From Bacteroidales bacterium (GTDB lineage Bacteria > Bacteroidota > Bacteroidia > Bacteroidales > F082), in assembly GCA_015709215.1 (NCBI GenBank), contig JACCQN010000008.1, forward strand, positions 1-64,000: 64,000 nt of DNA, given 5' to 3'. The notes below the pieces were generated by a model. The model made no database searches. It saw only the letters and a program-made list of their open reading frames with translations, and was not told the origin of the DNA. Every line of letters begins with the position of its first letter. Position 1 is the stretch's first letter. The position numbers and the translations under genes were made by a program. Below, piece after piece: positions 34,838 through 43,273 of the stretch.

Positions 34838-36685
34838 ATGTTGACAGACATTATCAAACTTTTACCAGATTCCGTTGCCAATCAGATCGCTGCAGGTGAA
34901 GTAATACAACGACCAGCATCTGCCGTAAAAGAACTTCTGGAAAATGCAATTGATTCAGGGGCAACACAAATAGATTTAATTGTAAAAGAGGCCGGTAAAA
35001 CACTTATTCAGGTTATTGATAACGGCTGTGGTATGTCGGAAACGGATGCACGTATGAGTTTTGAGCGGCATGCCACTTCTAAAATACAGAAAGCTGATGA
35101 TTTGTTCGCCATTCGAACTATGGGTTTTCGAGGAGAAGCTTTGGCAAGTATTGCTGCAATCGCACAAGTTGAAATAAAGACTAAACGCTCTGACGATGAG
35201 CTTGGCACACTAATAAATATTGAAGGGTCTGTTGTTAAAAATCAGTCAGCTGTGGCCATGAACAATGGAACACAGATTGCTGTTAAAAATCTCTTTTTTA
35301 ATGTGCCGGCGCGTAGGAATTTTTTAAAATCCAACCCCGCCGAAATGCGCCATATCGTAGAGGAATTCCACAGGATAAGTTTGATGCATCCCGGAGTTGC
35401 ATTTAACCTGATTAGCAACGAAAAACAAATCTTTCACCTTAATGCCGGCAATTTGAAGCAACGCATTGTTGGCTTATTTGGGAATGCCTATAACGAAAGA
35501 CTTTTACCTGTTTCACAGGAGTCAGATACCGTTAGTATTCATGGGTTTATTGGTAAAGCGGTTTTTGCAAAAAAAACGCGCGGTGAACAGTATTTTTTTG
35601 TTAATAACCGATTTATTCGTCATCCCTATTTACATCATGCTATTGAAAATGCCTTTCAGGAATTGCTGCCAAAAGACAGTTTTCCGACCTATTTCCTCAA
35701 TATTCAAATTGATCCGGCTGAAGTTGACATTAATATTCATCCTACAAAAACAGAGGTTAACTTCCAGGATACCAAACTGATATATGCCGTTTTACACGCA
35801 GCAGTAAAAAAAACAATAGGGCAACACAATCTCGCTCCGATGATCGACTTTGATGAACCAACAGATGTTCCCATTGATTTTGGTGAAATCAGCCGGGCAA
35901 ACCGCCCGATAACCCCTCCATCTATTGAGATTGACCAAAGTTTTAATCCATTTCATCAATTTGAATCACAGGATTTTAAATTCAAATCACGGTCAGCAGG
36001 AAAATCTCCTGGGAATTGGCGTGTGCTTTATAGTGACGAAGAACAGCTCAACCCTGAAAATGAAACGGATGCAAAAGGGCAAACAACACTTAATAAACAA
36101 TCTGATGTTGCTGATTTACCTGGAAATACCCGTTTGATTCAATTACGACAGCGTTTTATTGTTACCGCCATTCGAAGCGGATTGATGTTGATTGATCAGC
36201 ATTTGGCTCATTGGCGTATTTTATACGAAAAATTTTTAAAACAGCTCGAACACGGCCAACAAGGCTCTCAGCAGGAGCTTTTTCCGCAACAAATCAGACT
36301 GAACAGCGAAGATGCCGCAATCCTAATGGAAATCATTCAGGATTTAGCCATACTCGGATATCAAATTAATCCGGTAAGCAGTAATACTTTTGTTATTAAT
36401 GGAACACCAGACGGTATGAAAGACAAAGATATACAGAAATTGATTGAACAAATGCTGGAACAATTTAAAAGAAATGCTATTGATTTGCAATTACATAAAA
36501 AATTAAACCTTGCGCGTACCATGTCAGCTCAAACTGCTGTCAAATACGGACAATTACTAAATGAACAAGAGATGACTGCGCTGATCGATCAATTATTTGC
36601 TTGTCAGGTTCCGGAGGTAAGTCCGGATGGGCGTAAAATTATTGTTACTTTGCCGCTGGATCAACTTCAACAACTTTTCAAATAA
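34838..36685 (+). CDS. mutL: DNA mismatch repair protein MutL
   Basis: This 615-residue protein couples MutS mismatch recognition to strand removal. The N-terminal GHKL ATPase has all motifs: ELLENAIDSGA near 33-43, DNGCGM near 61-66, RHATSKI near 75-81 and GFRGEAL near 94-100. The C-terminal dimerisation domain follows a linker (about 345-430). The endonuclease motif DQHAxxE reads DQHLAHW (453-459), with the metal-binding Glu replaced by Trp, and a CPHGRP motif is absent (SPDGRK instead). It is therefore probably nicking-deficient. It is the second gene of an operon, with a rhomboid gene starting five bases after. Confidence 0.94.
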   Translation: MLTDIIKLLPDSVANQIAAGEVIQRPASAVKELLENAIDSGATQIDLIVKEAGKTLIQVIDNGCGMSETDARMSFERHATSKIQKADDLFAIRTMGFRGEALASIAAIAQVEIKTKRSDDELGTLINIEGSVVKNQSAVAMNNGTQIAVKNLFFNVPARRNFLKSNPAEMRHIVEEFHRISLMHPGVAFNLISNEKQIFHLNAGNLKQRIVGLFGNAYNERLLPVSQESDTVSIHGFIGKAVFAKKTRGEQYFFVNNRFIRHPYLHHAIENAFQELLPKDSFPTYFLNIQIDPAEVDINIHPTKTEVNFQDTKLIYAVLHAAVKKTIGQHNLAPMIDFDEPTDVPIDFGEISRANRPITPPSIEIDQSFNPFHQFESQDFKFKSRSAGKSPGNWRVLYSDEEQLNPENETDAKGQTTLNKQSDVADLPGNTRLIQLRQRFIVTAIRSGLMLIDQHLAHWRILYEKFLKQLEHGQQGSQQELFPQQIRLNSEDAAILMEIIQDLAILGYQINPVSSNTFVINGTPDGMKDKDIQKLIEQMLEQFKRNAIDLQLHKKLNLARTMSAQTAVKYGQLLNEQEMTALIDQLFACQVPEVSPDGRKIIVTLPLDQLQQLFK

Positions 36686-36690
36686 GCACT

Positions 36691-37542
36691 ATGGCTCAAT
36701 TTCAACCTACAGGGTTCAAAGTTTTACCAACAGTAGTAAAAAACTTATTGATTATCAATGGTTTGTTTTTTCTCGCTACGATTAGTTTTGGAGATGTTTT
36801 TAACATTGACCTTACCAAAATTTTAGGACTTCATTATATAACAGCATCCGATTTTAGACCTTATCAGTTTGTTACCTACATGTTTATGCATGGCGGTTTT
36901 GCTCACATTTTGTTCAATATGTTTGCGCTATGGATGTTTGGCAACACCCTAGAAAATATATGGGGACCGCAGCGTTTTCTGATCTATTATATGGTTACAG
37001 GAATCGGTGCCGGCATTGTATATCTCATTTGGATCAGTTTCCAGATTATGCCTGTTGCCAATCAAATAGATCTTTTTCTGCAAACAAGAGACCTTGCAGT
37101 TTTAGGGCAATTTACTTCTGAACATACTTTTCGATTGAATGAATATTCAGGCGCAATCTGGCAGCAATTTCAGATTTTTGAACAAAGTTTAAAAGTATTA
37201 TCGGTAAACCCGGGAAACACTCAGGCTATGCAGACAACATTAAGCTTTATGGCTGAATACAAGGAGTTTTACCTTAATCAGAATGTAGTTGTGGGTGCTT
37301 CAGGTGCTGTGTTTGGCATTTTGCTGGCATTTGGAATGATGTTTCCGAATTCACTTATCTATTTGTATTTTGCCATTCCAATCAAAGCCAAATACTTCGT
37401 ACTAATCTATGGTGCTTTCGAACTTTTTGAAGGTGTGATGAACAGGCCTGGTAACAATATTGCACATTTTGCTCATCTTGGTGGCATGCTTTTTGGTTAC
37501 CTGCTAATAGTTTACTGGAAAAAGAAAGGTGTATTTCGATAA
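36691..37542 (+). CDS. Rhomboid-family intramembrane protease (long-loop)
   Basis: This 283-residue membrane protease has HGGFAHILFNMFALWMFG near 67-84 (oxyanion/structural His and Asn), GASGAVFG with nucleophile Ser204, and NIAHFAHLGG near 257-266 with the catalytic His. The segment 112-195 between the third helix and the Ser helix is an unusual hydrophilic loop of about 80 residues (Gln/Phe-rich). It cleaves substrate transmembrane helices; substrates are unknown. A second rhomboid gene starts three bases after its stop, so the two are co-expressed with mutL. Confidence 0.9.
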   Translation: MAQFQPTGFKVLPTVVKNLLIINGLFFLATISFGDVFNIDLTKILGLHYITASDFRPYQFVTYMFMHGGFAHILFNMFALWMFGNTLENIWGPQRFLIYYMVTGIGAGIVYLIWISFQIMPVANQIDLFLQTRDLAVLGQFTSEHTFRLNEYSGAIWQQFQIFEQSLKVLSVNPGNTQAMQTTLSFMAEYKEFYLNQNVVVGASGAVFGILLAFGMMFPNSLIYLYFAIPIKAKYFVLIYGAFELFEGVMNRPGNNIAHFAHLGGMLFGYLLIVYWKKKGVFR

Positions 37543-37545
37543 ATT

Positions 37546-38448
37546 ATGAATCCTTATCAACCCAATTCCATATTTCTGTCACTGAAACAGTTTTTCAAAA
37601 ATCCCGGCATATTGCCCAGATTGATTATCATTAATGCGGCTGTTTTTTTACTTGTTTACATTGTTAATCTTTTATTTTGGCTGTTTCTGGCCAAAACTAA
37701 TCCTGGACAGCTCTCTCCTCTAACACAATTTTTGGCTATTCCGGCTGATTTAAATCAACTTCTTGTAAAACCCTGGACTATATTTACTTATATGTTCCTT
37801 CATGAGGGTTTCTTTCACCTTTTCTTTAATATGCTCGTTTTGTTTTTTGGCGGTCAGATCTTTTTACAATACCTTTCTTCGCGTAAGTTACTGAGCACTT
37901 ATATTTTAGGAGGGCTAACCGGAGCAGTTTTTTACGTTATGGCTTACAATATTTTTCCGGTTTTTTACGATGTTGCTCCGGTTTCCATAGCACTAGGAGC
38001 TTCAGCTTCTGTATTAGCCATTTTAATCGCTGCGGCTACTTATGTTCCGCAATATACTGTAAATCTATTATTTATTGGACCCGTAAAACTCAAATACCTG
38101 GCAATAGTTTTTGTGATTCTTGACTTTTTTAGTATTCAGGGGAATAATCCAGGAGGCCATATCGCTCACCTCGGCGGAGCTTTGTGGGGCTTTTTATATA
38201 TTTATATTTACAAGAATGGAACCGATTTATACAGTTTTTTTGATCGGTTTTATTCGAATAGGATGCGTGTAAAACCCGGAGGCAGAAAATCAGCCAAAAC
38301 GATGACCGATGAGGAATACAATCGGTATCGGTTTGAGGAGCAGGAAATGATTGATCACATTTTGGACAAGATTGCAAAAAATGGCTATAAAAGCTTGACG
38401 AATAAGGAAAAGGAAATTCTTTTCAAATCAGGAAATAAATCAAACTGA
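37546..38448 (+). CDS. Rhomboid-family intramembrane protease with C-terminal DUF6576-like tail
   Basis: This 300-residue rhomboid has FLHEGFFHLFFNMLVLFFGG near 83-102, the Ser loop LGASASV near 148 (GxS with a second Ser nearby) and HIAHLGGALWG near 204-214. A cytoplasmic C-terminal tail of about 75 residues is basic, then contains MTDEEYNRYRFEEQEMIDHI and YKSLTNKEKEILF, the small helical domain commonly found after Bacteroidota rhomboids. It lacks the long loop of its upstream neighbour. It is the last gene of the mutL operon; no clear terminator was found. Confidence 0.88.
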   Translation: MNPYQPNSIFLSLKQFFKNPGILPRLIIINAAVFLLVYIVNLLFWLFLAKTNPGQLSPLTQFLAIPADLNQLLVKPWTIFTYMFLHEGFFHLFFNMLVLFFGGQIFLQYLSSRKLLSTYILGGLTGAVFYVMAYNIFPVFYDVAPVSIALGASASVLAILIAAATYVPQYTVNLLFIGPVKLKYLAIVFVILDFFSIQGNNPGGHIAHLGGALWGFLYIYIYKNGTDLYSFFDRFYSNRMRVKPGGRKSAKTMTDEEYNRYRFEEQEMIDHILDKIAKNGYKSLTNKEKEILFKSGNKSN

Positions 38449-38522
38449 AATTATCAGTCTTCGATTATTTGTCCATTGTTTTCTAAAAAACGCATCAATT
38501 TAGCTTGTACTGAAAAAGCACT

Positions 38523-38530
38523 TATTTTTG
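38523..38530 (+). promoter_or_regulatory. -7 element (TATTTTTG) for uvrB
   Basis: An exact TAnnTTTG match lies 15 bases before the preferred TTG start. It overlaps the more upstream TTG at 38528, which therefore cannot initiate translation of this transcript. Confidence 0.6.
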
Positions 38531-38545
38531 TATCAAAATAAGATT

Positions 38546-40561
38546 TTGGATTTTCAATTACAATCAGATTTCAGACCAACGGGCGATCAACCCGAAGCAA
38601 TCAGGCAGCTATCGGAAGGACTTAGGCGTGGTGATGCTTATCAAACCCTTCTCGGAGTAACCGGCTCTGGTAAAACTTTTACTATAGCTAACGTCCTGCA
38701 AAATGTTAGTCGGCCAGCTTTGGTTTTAAGTCATAACAAAACACTGGCGGCACAGCTTTACGGAGAGTTTAAACAGTTTTTTCCTCAGAACGCAGTCGAG
38801 TATTTTGTTTCTTATTATGATTACTATCAACCCGAGGCTTTTATACCATCTACAAATACCTATATCGAGAAAGACCTTTCTATCAATGATGAGATAGAAA
38901 AACTTCGGCTTAGTACAACCTCTGCCCTTTTGTCGGGTAGAAGAGATGTTATCGTAGTTTCTTCTGTTTCATGCATTTATGGGATTGGCAATCCTGATGA
39001 TTTCAACAATAATGTGATTCATTTGGAAAAAGGCCAGCTGGTAAGTAGAAATCTGATTCTTCAGGCATTGGTAAATGCCCTTTACAGCAGAACTGATCTG
39101 GAGCTAAGCCGTGGAAAATTCAGGGTAAAAGGAGACACGCTTGACGTTTATCCGGCATATAGTGATACAGCTTTCAGAATAAACTTCTGGGGCGATGAAA
39201 TTGACAACCTTGAAACCATTGAGGCAGAAAGCGGAAAACGAATCGAAAAACTTGATGAAATCACAATTTTTCCGGCTAATATTTTTGTCACTTCACAGGA
39301 CAAAATGAAAGATGCAGTTCGTGAGATTCAGGATGATATGTTCAGGCAAGTTGCTTATTATAAAGATATTGGAAAGTTTGAAGAAGCAAAACGCCTGGAA
39401 GATCGCGTTACTTACGACATCGAAATGATGCGTGAACTTGGATATTGCAGCGGAATCGAAAACTACTCCCGCTATTTTGATGGCCGAAAACCAGGCTCCA
39501 GGCCGTTTTGCCTGCTGGATTATTTCCCGGATGATTTTATCACAATCATTGACGAAAGTCATGTTACTATCCCGCAGCTCAGAGCGATGTATGGTGGAGA
39601 TCGTTCGCGTAAGCAAACCCTCGTAGAATATGGTTTTCGACTGCCATCTGCCTTAGATAACCGTCCGCTGAAATTTGATGAGTTTGAAGCAATTACGCAG
39701 CAGGTGATCTATGTAAGTGCCACTCCGGGCGATTACGAATTACAGCAATCAGAAGGTGTATTTGTGGAGCAGCTAATCCGGCCAACAGGTCTTTTGGATC
39801 CAATCATCGAGGTGCGCCCAAGCATTAATCAAATCGATGATTTATTAGATGAGGTAGCAACAGTGATCGAAAAAAAACAACGGGTTTTGGTAACAACCCT
39901 AACCAAAAGAATGGCCGAAGAGCTTACCAAATACCTGAACAAACTTAATGTAAGCAGCCGTTACATCCATTCAGACATCGACACACTGGAACGCGTTGAG
40001 ATTATGCATGGCCTCAGAAATGGTGCTTTTGATGTTTTGGTTGGCGTTAACTTATTACGTGAAGGATTGGATTTACCTGAAGTTAGTCTGGTAGCCATTT
40101 TAGATGCTGATAAAGAAGGTTTTTTACGCTCTGAACGTTCACTTACGCAAACAGCTGGCCGCGCTGCGAGAAATGTAAATTCAAAAGTAATCCTGTATGC
40201 TGACAAAATTACAGGTTCGATGCAGCGAACGATTGACGAAACTGATCGCAGAAGAGCTAAGCAGTTAGCTTACAATGAGAAGCACAATATTACACCGCGC
40301 TCAATTATCAAATCTATGCAGAATGTACTAGGAAGACAATTAAGCCCCGATAAAGATAACTCGCGTTATCCCTTTGCAGCTGTTGAACCTGCCGCTGTTG
40401 CAGATCCGGTTATGGCTTACTGGAGCGAAACTGAATTGCGAAAAGCCATTCAAAACGCCAAAAAAGCCATGGAAGCTGCCGTTAAAGAACTCGATTTTAT
40501 CGAAGCTGCCAGATTAAGAGATGAGATAAAAGTTTATGAAGATCAATTAAATAAAAACTAA
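38546..40561 (+). CDS. uvrB: UvrABC excinuclease subunit B
   Basis: This protein of about 671 residues is the helicase-like damage-verification subunit of nucleotide excision repair. Walker A is GVTGSGKT near 37-44, the damage-probing hairpin is SYYDYYQPEAFIP near 88-100, DESHVTIPQL carries Walker B, and QTAGRAARN is motif VI. A UVR domain (ELDFIEAARLRDEI) ends the protein. There is no ATG near the start; TTG 38546 (MDFQLQSDFRPTGDQP) matches the usual UvrB N-terminus and leaves a leader of about nine bases. ATT 38543 is an alternative. It is a single-gene unit. Confidence 0.95.
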   Translation: MDFQLQSDFRPTGDQPEAIRQLSEGLRRGDAYQTLLGVTGSGKTFTIANVLQNVSRPALVLSHNKTLAAQLYGEFKQFFPQNAVEYFVSYYDYYQPEAFIPSTNTYIEKDLSINDEIEKLRLSTTSALLSGRRDVIVVSSVSCIYGIGNPDDFNNNVIHLEKGQLVSRNLILQALVNALYSRTDLELSRGKFRVKGDTLDVYPAYSDTAFRINFWGDEIDNLETIEAESGKRIEKLDEITIFPANIFVTSQDKMKDAVREIQDDMFRQVAYYKDIGKFEEAKRLEDRVTYDIEMMRELGYCSGIENYSRYFDGRKPGSRPFCLLDYFPDDFITIIDESHVTIPQLRAMYGGDRSRKQTLVEYGFRLPSALDNRPLKFDEFEAITQQVIYVSATPGDYELQQSEGVFVEQLIRPTGLLDPIIEVRPSINQIDDLLDEVATVIEKKQRVLVTTLTKRMAEELTKYLNKLNVSSRYIHSDIDTLERVEIMHGLRNGAFDVLVGVNLLREGLDLPEVSLVAILDADKEGFLRSERSLTQTAGRAARNVNSKVILYADKITGSMQRTIDETDRRRAKQLAYNEKHNITPRSIIKSMQNVLGRQLSPDKDNSRYPFAAVEPAAVADPVMAYWSETELRKAIQNAKKAMEAAVKELDFIEAARLRDEIKVYEDQLNKN

Positions 40562-40680
40562 ATAACCCTTATTTATAGGTATTTGGCGTTCTAAACCTGT
40601 TGGTTATCAACACAATTTTATTAAAAGTTCAGATTTCTTGCTAAGTTATTAACCAATCACTGTAAATAACTTAACTTTGT

Positions 40681-40714
40681 TTTGCAGAATCACGCAGTTA
40701 ATTCACTATTTTTG
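40681..40714 (+). promoter_or_regulatory. Promoter of the polysaccharide operon
   Basis: TTTG at 40681-40684, a 22-base spacer and TATTTTTG at 40707-40714 match the Bacteroidota promoter form. Initiation near 40721 leaves a leader of about 60 bases before the response-regulator ATG. No other strong box was found until after the hybrid kinase gene. Confidence 0.6.
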
Positions 40715-40783
40715 CTCCTTACAGCTTATCTTAAATAAGGTCAACCCAAACAGAAAAATCAACTACTGATATTACTTAACTAC

Positions 40784-41155
40784 ATGAAAAAGAAAATTTT
40801 AGTTATGGATGATGAGCTTAGCATCAGGATGCTCCTCGAAAATTTTCTGAGCAAAAGCTACGATGTCATCACTAAAAACGATGGTATGGAGGGCATAAAG
40901 TGGATGGAAGACGGTAATATGCCAGACCTGATTGTTGCTGATATCCAGATGCCCAATCTCGATGGTTATGAATTCATTAAGAATATTCGTTCCAGCGGGT
41001 TTTTCAAAGATGTACCTTTGATAATGCTATCTGGAATAGAAAGTTCTCAGGAAAAAGTGAAATGTCTCAAACTTGGCGCTAATGATTACATGGTCAAACC
41101 GTTCAATCCCGAAGAGCTTTCTATTCGTATAGAGTTACTTCTCGCCCGCAAATAA
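40784..41155 (+). CDS. Stand-alone response regulator (receiver domain only)
   Basis: This 123-residue protein is a single receiver domain with all phosphorylation residues: acidic pair Asp9-Asp10 (MDDE), phospho-acceptor Asp53 (DLIVADIQMP), Ser83 (MLSG) and Lys105 (VKPF). There is no output domain, so it must act by binding another protein. It is the first gene of the polysaccharide operon, 17 bases before the receiver-fused sugar transferase, which makes that protein or a histidine kinase the natural partner. Confidence 0.92.
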   Translation: MKKKILVMDDELSIRMLLENFLSKSYDVITKNDGMEGIKWMEDGNMPDLIVADIQMPNLDGYEFIKNIRSSGFFKDVPLIMLSGIESSQEKVKCLKLGANDYMVKPFNPEELSIRIELLLARK

Positions 41156-41172
41156 ATAAATGCCATTTTGTT

Positions 41173-42360
41173 ATGGACGAAACCAGTCTTCCATTAATTA
41201 AGGTGTTATATATCGGTGGTTATCCTGATTTTATTCAAGAACTTGAATCTAAGCCAGAATGGTTTGAGCTTACTGTTGTAGAAAATGGATTGAAAGCAAT
41301 GAGTCTGCTCAAAGACGATAATACAATTGAGGCTATTGTTTGCGAGGCCTATCTTCCCGGAATGAACGGGATTGATATAGCCGCTATGCGCGAAGTAAAA
41401 CAGATACATACTAACACGCCTTTTCTGCTCGTTTCGCCAGACAAAGATGAAAAGCAAAAAGAAAAAGCCTTCAAAGCCAACGTAAACGATTTTTACGAAG
41501 GCAAACTTGAAGCAGAAAAATTATTTTTACGAATTCATTATCTTAGAAAATACCTTAATTATTTCAGCACAGCCTCCGAAGAAACTAAAACCGCCAAAGA
41601 ATATAAAATTCCCTTGAATAAAAGGTTGTTTGATATTGTAGTTTCTTTTAGTGCACTTCTTGTGCTCTCTCCCCTGCTCATAATTGTAATGATTGCCATC
41701 AGGTTAGAATCGAAAGGTAAAGTTTTTTATACCAGTAAAAGAGTTGGAACCGGATACAAAATCTTTGATTTTTACAAACTAAGATCAATGCGTATTGGAG
41801 CAGATGCAGCACTCAAGGATTTAAAGCATTTGAATCAATACGAGGCCGAAAAAGCTATTGACGAAGATCATGACGAATGTCCCCGCTGTGCTGCTTTACC
41901 AGAAGGGAAATATTGCTCAGAAGTGCTCTATTCGGAAGGAAAAAAAGTGTGTGAATTTTGGTATTTTGAAAGAAAAAAACGGAAAGCTGATAGTACTTTC
42001 ATCAAGATTAAAGATGATCCAAGAGTTACACGGGTAGGTAGATTTATCAGGAATACTAGTATTGACGAATTACCACAATTGGTAAATGTATTAAAAGGTG
42101 ATATGTCAATTGTAGGCAACAGGCCCTTGCCACTCTATGAAGCTGAGATGCTAACATCCGACGATTGCAGTGAAAGATTCATGGGACCAGCCGGCATCAC
42201 AGGCCTTTGGCAGGTCGAAAAAAGAGGAAAAAGAGGAGTCTTGTCTGAAGAAGAAAGAAAAGCACTGGATAATCAATATGCGCGTAACTATTCTTTTTGG
42301 GGTGATATTAAGCTGATATTAAAGACTATACCTGCTTTGTTTCAAAAAGAAAATGTTTAA
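41173..42360 (+). CDS. Pseudo-receiver/phosphoglycosyl transferase fusion
   Basis: This 395-residue protein has two parts. Residues 8-125 form a receiver-like domain in which the acidic pocket is replaced by YIGGY and the phospho-acceptor position is Glu58 (VCEAYLPGMNG); Lys111 remains. Residues 148-392 are a bacterial sugar transferase (monotopic phosphoglycosyl transferase): membrane helix with Pro break (152-178), FYKLRSM near 200-206, catalytic dyad Asp298-Glu299 in SIDELPQL, and GDMSIVGNRPLPLYE. An insert with Cys236, Cys239, Cys248 and Cys260 may bind metal. The transferase would load the first sugar phosphate on undecaprenyl phosphate, starting the polysaccharide. The fused receiver suggests regulation by a signalling partner. 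Confidence 0.9.
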   Translation: MDETSLPLIKVLYIGGYPDFIQELESKPEWFELTVVENGLKAMSLLKDDNTIEAIVCEAYLPGMNGIDIAAMREVKQIHTNTPFLLVSPDKDEKQKEKAFKANVNDFYEGKLEAEKLFLRIHYLRKYLNYFSTASEETKTAKEYKIPLNKRLFDIVVSFSALLVLSPLLIIVMIAIRLESKGKVFYTSKRVGTGYKIFDFYKLRSMRIGADAALKDLKHLNQYEAEKAIDEDHDECPRCAALPEGKYCSEVLYSEGKKVCEFWYFERKKRKADSTFIKIKDDPRVTRVGRFIRNTSIDELPQLVNVLKGDMSIVGNRPLPLYEAEMLTSDDCSERFMGPAGITGLWQVEKRGKRGVLSEEERKALDNQYARNYSFWGDIKLILKTIPALFQKENV

Positions 42361-42501
42361 CTAAACTTTATCAAAAATTGTTAAAAACTCCTTGATAACT
42401 CTATGAACACCAAAATCAAGACTACAGCTTTTCTTTTTTATATTGCAGGGTTCTTATTTATCTGGAATAGAAAACAGGAGTTTAGACGACAACCGCAAAT
42501 T

Positions 42502-43266
42502 ATGCGAACAATTAATAGTTTTATTTTGATTGTTTTTTTGTTACTGGCTGCACCATTAGCAAAAGCACAAATACGTGCCGATGATGAATCAAAGCTATTT
42601 AATCCGCTTACTGATGACATCACCAAAAGATTGCCAACATTACGTGTGATGCTGGATTCAGCCGTGGCTAACGCCCCTTCGGTAAGGTATGAAGAGTTAA
42701 AAGCTGATTTTTATTATTACGAACAAAAAACGCAGGAAAGATATTGGCTTGAACATTTTAGTTTTAATCTGGATTGGAACTGGGGCAAATGGAATTTCCA
42801 TGATCGTGATGAACTTACGCGAATCGATCGTTTTTATCTAAGTGAATCGTATCGTGATAACTTTGCGGTTGGGTTTTATATCCGTTTTCCTTTCGCTACA
42901 CTCGTTGATAGAAAAAATCGAATCAATAAACAAAAAAAGTGGATTGAACTTTCGCTTGTGCAACGAGATATCAATAAAAAATATATTGAGGGCCAGGTAA
43001 TTGAAGCCTACAATATGATGATTCAATGGCAAAACTACATCCGAATTTATAACGACTACCAGAAGTTTACGATGATACAGATGCAAATGGCTCAAAATCA
43101 GTTTTTGAATGGAGAGATTACAACAGCGGAATATACCAGGCTCAAAGAGATTCAAACACGTGGAGCCGTTGAATATCAGCAGGCCATAACAGAATTTAGT
43201 AAGAATTATCAATTACTTGAGATACTAACAGGAATCAACTTCAATCTGATTAATGTACTAAGATAA
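42502..43266 (+). CDS. Half-size TolC-family protein
   Basis: This protein of about 254 residues has a signal peptide (INSFILIVFLLLAAPLAKAQ). The mature part resembles a single TolC protomer half: LPTLRVMLDSAVANAPSV, then a membrane-strand zone (FNLDWNWGKW, VGFYIRFPFATLVDR) and a long coiled-coil hairpin (about 145-245) ending LLEILTGINF. TolC proteins usually have two such repeats over 400 or more residues. An in-frame ATG at 42403 would add 33 residues and a second hydrophobic stretch; 42502 is preferred for its signal peptide. It lies eight bases before the Wzz-like gene, so it may be the outer-membrane partner of export. Confidence 0.65.
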   Translation: MRTINSFILIVFLLLAAPLAKAQIRADDESKLFNPLTDDITKRLPTLRVMLDSAVANAPSVRYEELKADFYYYEQKTQERYWLEHFSFNLDWNWGKWNFHDRDELTRIDRFYLSESYRDNFAVGFYIRFPFATLVDRKNRINKQKKWIELSLVQRDINKKYIEGQVIEAYNMMIQWQNYIRIYNDYQKFTMIQMQMAQNQFLNGEITTAEYTRLKEIQTRGAVEYQQAITEFSKNYQLLEILTGINFNLINVLR

Positions 43267-43273
43267 CCAAACA

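Noticed and set aside
42403-42501. N-terminal extension of the TolC-like protein
   Set aside because: It would place a second hydrophobic stretch and a basic segment ahead of a good signal peptide; kept only as an alternative.
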